Shown here piece by piece: positions 56,900-64,000 of a DNA stretch of 64,000 nt. The translations under genes were made by a program, and so were the position numbers. Numbering within the stretch: position 1 is the first letter of the stretch; each line of letters begins with the position of its first letter. Where the stretch lies: positions 33,720,027-33,784,026 of the forward strand of contig CM049308.1 in the NCBI GenBank assembly GCA_026874595.1. The letters are read 5' to 3'. The notes beneath the pieces are model-generated. The model saw only the letters and a list, made by a program, of their open reading frames with translations, was not told the origin of the DNA and did no database searches. Source of the stretch: Sipunculus nudus. Taxonomy: Eukaryota > Annelida > Sipuncula > Golfingiida > Sipunculidae.

Positions 56900-57130
56900 T
56901 GATGTTAGTATAATCTTGGTATTATTGCTGAAAGAAACCGTATAAATTAATATACACTGAACATGCTTGCAGTGGGCATTCAGACCAGCACCTACATGAC
57001 ATTCACACTGACATTGTCTGAAAGCACCATAATTATCAATTATGATATCTACTTGGTATGCCATTGATTTTTTTTCATTTGATTGACTTAATATGTAGCA
57101 AGTATCAGTTTTCTTTGCTGCACAAACACA
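56900..57130 (-). pseudogene. SWIM zinc-finger exon remnant
   Basis: After an acceptor-like CTGTGTGTTTGTGCAG near 57117, the minus-strand frame reads KKTDTCYILSQSNEK, AYQVDIIIDNYG and FRQCQCECHVGAGLNAHCKH. The spacing CxC...(G)..CxH fits a SWIM-type zinc finger. In molluscs and cnidarians SWIM fingers are commonly found in the same proteins as YqaJ nuclease domains, and a YqaJ remnant lies on the same strand at 32.6-33.6 kb. The gap of more than 23 kb makes one gene unlikely. It is more probably a second fragment of the same repeated family. Confidence 0.6.
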
Positions 57131-57846
57131 CAGAAGGAATCTCCTTGTACATGACTTCGGTAAACTTAAAATTTGGAAGAGGCGGAGAGAGAAGTCACGA
57201 ACCAACCAGGTATACCGGGAGAAGGCGTCAGTAAAGCAGGTTTACGACGTATAAGTCAGCCCTACTAAAAGTTCAAATGTTTACTACATCGTATAAAGCC
57301 GGTTCATTGGAATGGATAGGTGGCTGTCTCCATTCAGAGGTATTGCGAATAGGATTTCATGGGAAGATATTTTATGGGGACACAGGAGTACCAGGTATAT
57401 GGCCTCCCTGCCGAGATTTTACTGTACCATAATGACCAATTCAGGATATTGAGACACCAGACCATCATTCAACCAGATATTTGAAGAGGGGGGGGGGGGG
57501 GGATGATAACGTTTAAGGCCGCACACGGCCAAAATGTATCGGAGGTCATACTCTCAAGTTCTGGCTCATAGTGTTACACTATCTTTTGAAACTAGATAAG
57601 TGCTCCTGTGGCACAGAGGGCCTAAAAAGCCACATACGAATACAGGTTACTCCTGTTAAATAAGCACTAGATAGCTTGAAAAGCACGAAGGGCTTTATCA
57701 CGGCCGATTAAGTAATGCTGTCGTTGCAGGGTACATATAGAAAGGCATATTGCTTGGAAGTCTCTAGAGAGTATGATATCCATAAACGTGATAGGAGGTA
57801 TATATGAATAAGATTTATACGGTTCTGTCTAGTCTAAAACAATGTG
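57131..57846. other. Non-coding spacer
   Basis: Contains a run of 15 G at 57488-57502. No gene recognised. Confidence 0.35.
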
Positions 57847-58793
57847 GAAGTGAAAAAAAGAGGATCGCGGGTGCTTATATTACAGGAGGTTTGAGTTTTC
57901 AGATAACCACATAAGATTCAGCGTGGAAGTGTCATAATCGCTTTAATCCCTATTCCAGGCTGAACAAGTTCTGCTAAATTACTTTCGTTCTCTCACAAAC
58001 AATGCATCCCACTGTACTTAGGGTCGTAACAATTTGGAAACTAATGGACACACGCCATAGAAAACCTCCCACCTCTCAGGATAAGGGACTTCTGGGTATA
58101 TAGGTCTTCCGGGATAAATGGCTGTTACAAATACTAAGCCCCCGATGACTTCGTACACACGATCACAAACTTACATTTCACAATCACAACATCACATTCA
58201 CAACCATATAAAGCTACTTACATCAATGTTAACCGTACTCGATGCACAGATACCAAATGCCAGTCATACACCCGACAAGAAAAAATCCAAACCACTTTAT
58301 TGAAAGTAATCGATTTTACCGACTTGTCTTTTTTACTGTCTTTCCTGAACTTCGAAAGATACGATCTCGTGTTTTTTTATTACTACACTGCAGCGAAACG
58401 GAATTTTCTGTAGCAAGGCTTTTTCAGGGTTCGCGTTCAGATCTTTACCCACCATCAGGTCCTCCGAATAACACCGGTGTCAACCTTGAGGGTTTGGATA
58501 CTCTTCCCGGTTTCCACACAGATCTTCAGTTGGTCCTTCCTTGAAACAACTCCGACCTTTCCCGTAATGGTATGTTGTGATGTACCTTCGACAGGCTGCA
58601 ATATAAAGAACCATTTCTAAGCGTAATATAAAGAACCATTTCTAAGCAATATGAACAGAGGCCTAGAAAGGGAAGAAAAAGCTGCAAAACACTAAAAAGC
58701 GAATACATATTGCTGTTTAGGTGGTCCAGCTATCCCGAACTGCCACCTCAACCCCCAACTCCTTCCACTTTTAGTCCCCGCAAGCTAATAACA
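57847..58793. repeat. Duplicated segment E, copy 2
   Basis: Same-orientation partner of 39146-39912, 18.7 kb away. It is longer because it keeps the full OB-fold exon body at 58455-58595 and a small tandem duplication at 58604-58645 (TAATATAAAGAACCATTTCT). Confidence 0.75.
58455..58595 (-). pseudogene. OB-fold protein, exon 3 (RPA-like)
   Basis: The acceptor TATATTGCAG at 58596 opens a frame reading PVEGTSQHTITGKVGVVSRK, then DQLKICVETGKSIQTLKVDT, stopping at 58455. The alternating hydrophobic pattern with a conserved Gly after the first strand fits a nucleic-acid-binding OB fold of the RPA70 type. It lies downstream of the OB-fold exon at 59.1-59.3 kb on the same strand. The stop after VIRRT may be a lesion or the real end. 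Confidence 0.4.
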
Positions 58794-59069
58794 AGGCTTT
58801 TAAAACCATATTTTTGGGCTTGCCCGTCCCCGAACTTTTCCGGACCAGTATGATTTCTCATTTCTGCTGGGTTGGACAATTTCCGCCTCCCTCCCCCCTC
58901 CCCTCCCCAAAAAAAAACAAAAAATGTCCGTCCCTGCCAAATATTGGTTTATCACATTCAACTTACTACTACAACTACTACTTCTAATTAAAATATCTCA
59001 TCTTCTACAGTATTGTCGGTGATATGTTTATCACCAAGGTTTAAATATATACTTTAGGTTAATAATCAT

Positions 59070-59315
59070 TCCTGTCTTTATCCTGTAGATAATCTGATCT
59101 TCGTAGTTCACATTTAATGTCACCGCACTGTGGTATTTAAAATACCTGGCCCCTACATCCACCAGCTTAACCGTCTGACCACTGGCGAGGCCCTCCCCTG
59201 CTTCTGTCGCCTGCCTCCACAGAGTCGCATCAATTATCCCAATATCGTCCTTGATGGACATCTCTTGCAGTTTTGCAGTTCCCACTTGCAGCGACACTTC
59301 TCATGGCCTTTTAAT
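59070..59315 (-). pseudogene. OB-fold / zinc-binding exon, RPA-like
   Basis: The acceptor TTTTTTTGTAG at 59316 opens the frame HEKCRCKWELQNCKRC, a CxC...CxxC cluster like the zinc ribbon of RPA70-type proteins. Shortly after, in a different frame, come MSIKDDIGIIDATLWRQATE and GQTVKLVDVGARYFKYHSAV. This is the OB-fold pattern of a strand reading I.D.TG/A..W followed by a G..V.L..V turn. The change of frame within the exon is a lesion. Such proteins bind single-stranded DNA. RPA-like ORFs also occur in some mobile elements. Confidence 0.5.
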
Positions 59316-59528
59316 CTACAAAAAAATGAAATATATTGGGACCTTTCAATAGCACATCATAAATCATTTTTCACATAAAAACTGAAATCAAATGTCCCAT
59401 CTCTCAAGCGAGAGAGGATACAAGCGACAAGCCATCTCAAAGTTAATACTAATCTGCGCCTACATTAACACGACTCATACCCGGCTGTTTATTAATCATA
59501 TCGCTTGACTAGCTTCATTAAGCACAGC

Positions 59529-59855
59529 TTAGATTTCTAGGACAGTTTTAACACTGAAATCAGGCACTGACATTCGATCGAGCACATACTTTACTTTAAT
59601 AAAACATTTCCTTACACATTCAATTCCGACCTCCACCGTGACTTCTTGCTCATGTTTCACCGAATCAATTGGTAGGGGGGTTGGGTTCAACAGCGCCTCC
59701 GCTCCCAACAAGTCCTTCCTGTCCAGTACCACACGGGCAGTTCGGGCAATATCACCGAAAAACAAAATTATATTCGTCATAACTTCTTCAATATTATCAC
59801 TATGTTTAACAAACTCAGTCTCCATTTCTTGCCTTGGGTCTTTTTATATATAAAA
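59529..59855 (-). CDS. Unrecognised ORF upstream of the OB-fold exons
   Basis: About 100 codons without interruption on the minus strand, including METEFVKHSDNIEEVMTNII, VVLDRKDLLGAEALLNP and VTVEVGIECVRKCFIKVKYV, and ending VLEI-stop. The even hydrophobic pattern and lack of stops suggest real protein. I do not recognise it. It lies between the proline-rich ORF and the OB-fold exons, all on the same strand, so it may be part of the same gene or element. Confidence 0.4.
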
Positions 59856-60483
59856 TAAACCTCCCCCTCCCAGTCCCTCCCACACGATCCACCTCAGTTA
59901 ACAAAACCTCCCTGTGATTATGTAACTCCAAAGGAATCTAAAATAAAACCTGATACCTGAAAACCGAAAACAATTGCCCGACGCCCTGTCCGTACTTAAC
60001 AACATAGTGACGATGTAAATCAAAACTACATAAATGATTTTCTGAAAACGAATTGAAACCAAAACGGGGAAATGTCTTCACTCCTCTCTTTCTCCTCCAA
60101 TTAAAAAAAAAAAAATCAGTGATTGGTCCAGCCATACATTATATAGGGAAAACAAGAAAATTAGTGAAAGAATATCTCCCCTGTAAATAAGTAAATGAAA
60201 ATAAAATTAAAACACAATTTTATCTCTGTTCTCTAACTTAAACATTTTAAAATCAATCCTTTCCTCGTCCTGTAACAAAGACACAAATGAGGTAGACGTA
60301 TTTAACTGAGAACTGAAAAATAAAGAATCATTCGAACAATTCAATAAATCAGCCAACCCATCAGAATTAAACTCATTTACTCATTAAACTAATTGTTTCC
60401 TCTCATCAACCCCTCTACCATTAATGTTCCCCTAAAAATGACATATTTCTCTTCTTCTGTCAGGTATATTTGTTTCATTTTCT
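59856..60483. other. Spacer with a possible alternative-frame extension
   Basis: On the minus strand between about 60395 and 60540 a second frame reads MKKMKQIYLTEEEKYVIF and ends GLMRGNN-stop. It overlaps the end of the proline-rich ORF in another frame, so one of the two is a shadow. The rest is AT-rich. Confidence 0.3.
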
Positions 60484-61044
60484 TCATGCACGCTTTATCT
60501 TCTGCCATTCCCTCCTCCCCTTCAAAAAATAATTCCTCACCTCCTCCTCCTCCTGCTTTCTTCTTTCTCCATCGTACAATTCGGTCTCCAACTCGTTCAA
60601 GGGTTTTCCGAGATGACGATTGGATTGTTTTGATCTCCTGCTGGTGGCACCGGCGGCAATATGATGGGGGCGGGGTAGAGTCCAGGCGGATGGAAGGGTG
60701 GTGAATGTGGTTCGAAGGTCAGGGGCACATTGGGGTTTCTTGGAGGAAATCATGGAAATCTCGGAGCTGGGAGGAACATGATCAATCCGTGAAGGGAGAC
60801 AAGGCGGGTAGGGAACAGTCGGGGGAGGCAGGTATGGAGCGGGAGGCGGGTAGGGAACGAGCGGGGGGGGGGGGGGGGGGGTACTGTAAAAACGATAACC
60901 TACCGCCGGTGCCGACGTCTCCTCCTTCGTCACCGTTTTCTCTTTCGTTAGTAGTTCTTCCACGGTTGTCGGAATTAGTGAGTGGGGAACGTAACGGGGC
61001 CGGAGGTGGTGCGGTCCTGGGCCTATGTGATCAAAGTCTCGCAA
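60484..61044 (-). CDS. Proline-rich ORF, divergent from a Harbinger transposase
   Basis: A 186-codon minus-strand frame with a Pro-rich middle (PPPPPPLVPYPPPAPYLPPP) and a charged, probably coiled-coil C-terminus (LGKPLNELETELYDGERRKQ, then EEEEVRNYF). A run of 19 G on the plus strand (60863-60881) encodes part of the polyproline and would easily slip. It is read away from the Harbinger transposase fragment that starts at 61229, a layout seen in PIF/Harbinger elements, whose second ORF is normally a Myb/SANT-like DNA-binding protein. I cannot see a convincing SANT domain here, so the link is only positional. Confidence 0.4.
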   Translation of the reverse strand: MRDFDHIGPGPHHLRPRYVPHSLIPTTVEELLTKEKTVTKEETSAPAVGYRFYSTPPPPPPLVPYPPPAPYLPPPTVPYPPCLPSRIDHVPPSSEISMISSKKPQCAPDLRTTFTTLPSAWTLPRPHHIAAGATSRRSKQSNRHLGKPLNELETELYDGERRKQEEEEVRNYFLKGRREWQKIKRA

Positions 61045-61200
61045 GGGTATTTGCGAGCAAAAACGGTTCGCAAACCTCTCGAAGACTGGATGTGATCAAA
61101 ACTTACACAAATTCCCACGCAGGTGGAAACTCTCGCAAATTTGCGAATTTCAAAAACCTCTCGCAAGGCAACTCGCAGTGACACACTGGCTTGTCTCCCC
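61030..61200. promoter_or_regulatory. Intergenic region with repeated CTCGCAA motif
   Basis: Between the divergent ORFs the heptamer CTCGCAA or its near match/complement occurs about seven times (61037, 61051, 61067, 61132, 61141, 61159 and 61172), and GTGATCAAA occurs twice (61027 and 61093). Clustered short motifs in both orientations are what a bidirectional control region or transposase-binding subterminal repeats would look like. Function is inferred. Confidence 0.4.
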
Positions 61201-61228
61201 TTCACTCACTTTACAATTCTGTCGCATC

Positions 61229-61606
61229 ATGGCCCTCGCGCTGTTAGACAGAGAATATATACAGGCCGAAGAGGCCGACCAAATTATCAGACAAAAAAGG
61301 ATTTTCAGGGACAGAGAAAATCCAATTGAAAATCTTACCCACGAATGCTTTAGATACAGATACAGGATTACAAAAGAAAATATCACAGAGGCTTTGTATG
61401 TTACTACATGAAGACCCGTAGAGAGACCAAGAGGAATCATGTATTGCCAGTTTCTCTCCAGATACTTAGCCACAGATATTTAGCTCCTAAATATTTAGCC
61501 ACAGGCAGTTTTCAACAATCATCTGCATACATGCATGGGGTCCATCGAACAACTGTGTGCAAAGTTATTCACAAGGTCTTTAACGCCCTCTGTGATAAAA
61601 TTAGAG
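61229..61606 (+). pseudogene. PIF/Harbinger (HARBI1-like) transposase, N-terminal fragment
   Basis: From the ATG at 61229 the frame reads MALALLDREYIQAEEADQII, then FRYRYRITKENITEALYV and hits a stop at 61409. From 61408, in another frame, it reads RRETKRNHVLPVSLQIL, an internal repeat (RYLAPKYLATGSFQ), and HGVHRTTVCKVIHKVFNAL. The order of an FRF/Y.I..L block, R....L....LQ.L.YLATGSFQ and a helix-turn-helix-like G.HRTTVCKVI is that of Harbinger DDE transposases (HARBI1 family). The catalytic DDE region is missing: homology ends at about 61606, where another repeat begins. Frameshifts and a small duplication (TATTTAGCTCCTAAATATTT) show decay. Confidence 0.85.
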
Positions 61607-62060
61607 ATGGGCCGATCATCGAGTTTTTTCGAAAGTCAGTCGCTTTGCTGCCACTTTCAAGCGCTCGATTATCAAAGGCAACTATCGATTAAATCATAAT
61701 CATGATTGTTTTTTTCCAGATTGCCTTAATGTTATAAAGGCAAAAAGTATTCTTCCATTTTTACATCATTCTGCAATTCATATAAGAACACTTGTGTTCC
61801 CAAATGACGTCCGTATGTAACTAGGTTTGGCACGGTAGAAAACTGACAATGAAAAACATGACCTATTTTTTTTTACCAAAACTTATAAATTTAATTACCC
61901 GAAAGACTTTAGGCAGCTAACGTTATACAAATAGATCATACGTGACTAATTATATTTTTAGATTTCAATTATTTTTTGTTATTTTTACACCCAAAAAATA
62001 TTGGCCTGTCATTTTTCTGGCGGGCCTGTGAAATCAGTATGCATGTCGGCAGCCATCAAA
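61607..62060. mobile_element. hAT-like dispersed element fragment, copy 2
   Basis: Starts AGATGGGCCGATCATCGAG directly at the break in the Harbinger transposase, carries CGAT-rich repeats, and its right part matches the reverse complement of about 19490-19750 (GGCGGGCCTGTGAAATCAGT). It probably interrupted the transposase. Confidence 0.5.
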
Positions 62061-62082
62061 ATTGTTGAAAAATGAGGGTCTC

Positions 62083-62725
62083 ATCGCCCTGGTTGAGATT
62101 TCAGGAAATATAAGATTTCACAATTTATAATGACAGACACACGTACAGACTGATGGATATACCCACATACCCTGCAGGTCATTTTTATAGCTATGTTGAA
62201 TTGATCAAATAAGATTTTGGAAATCAGAATCCTAATAAACCAAAAGATACATTTGATAATATTGTGTGCGCGTGTGTACAGATATCTGATATATTTTAAT
62301 GAAATGAAAAGTGAATGACAACACAAGGGAAAATGTACTTGTACTTACTCCGATGATTTCTCTGTTTAACGGACACGTAATATGGAACCATATTCATAAA
62401 TTAGATAAATAATTTTTCCATGTTATTTAGATTCTGCTGACAGATGCTTGTGACACACAGAATCTTACAGCTAAATCTTGTAGTGGCATTGATTATTTTC
62501 TGAAAATACCAGTTTTTATACTGCCCACATAAGAAGCTTGGCTTTCCATCTGTGTCCATCTTATATGTTGGCCGCTATGGGTTGCAGGGAGAGCGACATA
62601 TTTTAAAGGGTGATATAATCTTAAAAACCTATTGAAATGTAATAGCTCGCGAATCATTAGAAAATCTTTCAAGAAAAAATAATTTGCCTCCCATCTGTGT
62701 GTCATTTTTAGGTTCACTCTAGCAA
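62083..62725. repeat. Dispersed repeat F, copy 2 (inverted)
   Basis: Inverted partner of 45668-46378, about 16 kb apart. Confidence 0.8.
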
Positions 62726-62754
62726 TCTCCACCTGAGCAAGAACCTGACAGAAC

Positions 62755-62850
62755 CAACTGTGACACTGAAATGTACAAGCTGACTCCCGAAATCCTTGTA
62801 AATTTCAGTGCACTGGCAGTTTAAGTACAGCTGCACTGAAACGTGATATC
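62755..62850. repeat. Foldback element, copy 2 (inverted, diverged)
   Basis: Contains TGTGACACTGAAATGTACAA and, after CTCCCGAAAT, TTGTAAATTTCAGTGCAC, the degenerate equivalent of the hairpin at 20709-20759 in reverse orientation. Confidence 0.75.
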
Positions 62851-64000
62851 GTATATCTGACTGGAAATACTCATGACTGTACCTAGACAATCCCGTTGTT
62901 TACGTTCGGGTTTTACCCTATTTTTCTGTCCTGTCGTCAATCGTGCATAATCTGGAGTCATAATTCTTGGAGTCTGGAGTTTTGATTTCTACATGGAATA
63001 TCAAGAAAAAAGAACAATAATTGCGCAAGGCTTAATGTGGCGTGTAAAATTTGGACAATGGGAATCTGGGATACAAAACCCATGGAGATGTTGTGGGAGA
63101 CAGTGATTGTTCTCCAACATTTTCTGGCCAAGTGAAATTTAGCATTAATGAAATAAATAATCTTTTTTTTTTATGAAATAAAATAATCTTAAAATCACAA
63201 TCACACTTTACAAGTACAAATATGTATATATTCAAAAATGTAAATTATCCCTTCTAAATTGTGAGACCATTGGCCGCAGCCCGATATAATAAGCCTATGA
63301 CACTGTGCACTTTTAAAGACGCACAACTATAAGGCAATGTGAAAATCGTGCCCTCAGAATGGGCACAGCTAGTATAAGGACTAAAGCCTCGAAACTGTCT
63401 ATCGTTGGAGAACAAAATAAAAATGTTCAATTGATAATTAATTTAAATATATATATATATTTATAACTGACTTAATAACTTACTTTCTATTTAATATAAT
63501 TTAATATTACATATTGATCCCCCGACCATATCTGAAAAAAGTCGTCAATTTGGTTTTTCACTGACCAATCCCTGCAACCCCCCCCCCCCCCCCCTCCACC
63601 CCATCCCTTTTCACAATTTGAAAATTTCAGCAATTAGCAGTAGGTTATTTTTTTTATTAATAGCGCGGGCGCTGTCTGACCGGCTTTATACTGAATAAAG
63701 CCATTTCGGTCCGGTTATTACTGACATCCCTCAATTGTGTATTTGTTACAGCTTACTGCAAATATGATAAATGGTGGTACGAATTTTCGATTATATCAAG
63801 CTCAAATAAACTACCTTTAATGATGTTATCAGCACATAAACCTTGGTGTGCCAAGGCAAAAATGACAACTTAAAAGTCTGTGGCAAAGAACCAGGTACTT
63901 TGAGGGTTTTTCATTCTAGAAACATAGGCATGTCATGACGCAAAAGAGCCATCTTGACTGGTCCATCGGACTCTCCTCCCGCATCAACCCGGATCATGTG
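62851..64000. other. Non-coding sequence to the window end
   Basis: A run of 17 C lies at 63578-63594 and a short (TA)n stretch near 63450. No gene recognised. Confidence 0.4.

Noticed and set aside
60393-61181. Plus-strand ORFs of 103 and 158 codons
   Set aside because: They are antisense to the proline-rich minus-strand ORF. Gly-rich runs come from the poly-G tract.
1-64000. CRISPR array or bacterial defence island
   Set aside because: Eukaryotic splice sites, LINEs, SINEs and a TLR show animal DNA. No repeat-spacer structure is present.

Overview
This window is animal nuclear DNA and most resembles a marine bivalve mollusc. That assignment is an inference. It rests on an AT-rich, gene-poor sequence with intron-like splice sites, an intronless Toll-like receptor, a dense and diverse set of decayed transposable elements, long (TA)n and poly-G/poly-C tracts, and dispersed repeats ending in an AGCTCAGCTGACT-type motif. 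There is no operon structure and no CRISPR array or rRNA gene. The only tRNA-like sequence is the head of a SINE.

The one clear host gene is a Toll-like receptor (4664-7108, +). It has a signal peptide, leucine-rich repeats, an LRR C-terminal cap, a transmembrane helix and a TIR domain. The reading frame stops just before the last TIR motif (box 3), and the same frame stays open for 37 more codons.

Layout by region. 1-4.6 kb is non-coding. 4.7-7.2 kb holds the TLR. 7.2-11.6 kb carries dispersed repeats. 11.6-15.4 kb is a tandem array of a ~335-bp unit. 15.4-16.2 kb is a broken LINE reverse transcriptase. 16.2-17.0 kb is a 64-bp tandem repeat packed with GATC. 17-25 kb has microsatellites, a ~0.88 kb inverted-repeat transposon and a foldback element. 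26.7-27.7 kb is one copy of a duplication whose partner is at 41.5-42.8 kb. 29.7-38 kb is a minus-strand stretch of decayed transposase-like and nuclease-like exons: a DDE-type transposase remnant, a YqaJ-type nuclease with a stop at its catalytic Glu, and exons resembling the cysteine-cluster (CxC)/HMGXB3-like family. 38-40.3 kb has a tRNA-derived SINE, a hAT transposase C-terminus and a DUF4806-like exon. 44.5-46.4 kb has inverted copies of the 335-bp family. 48.6 kb has a MULE transposase fragment, 51.3-52.4 kb an L1/Tx1-like LINE on the minus strand, 54.5 kb a short RT fragment and 57 kb a SWIM zinc-finger exon. 58.4-61.6 kb carries a decayed minus-strand OB-fold (RPA-like) gene, a proline-rich ORF and a divergent PIF/Harbinger transposase fragment. 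61.6-62.9 kb repeats families seen earlier.

Apart from the TLR, the genes do not form a visible pathway. The window reads as an innate-immunity gene next to tens of kilobases of transposon debris. No intact autonomous element was found. The least explained locus is 32.5-38 kb, minus strand, together with the divergent Harbinger/OB-fold region at 58.4-61.6 kb.
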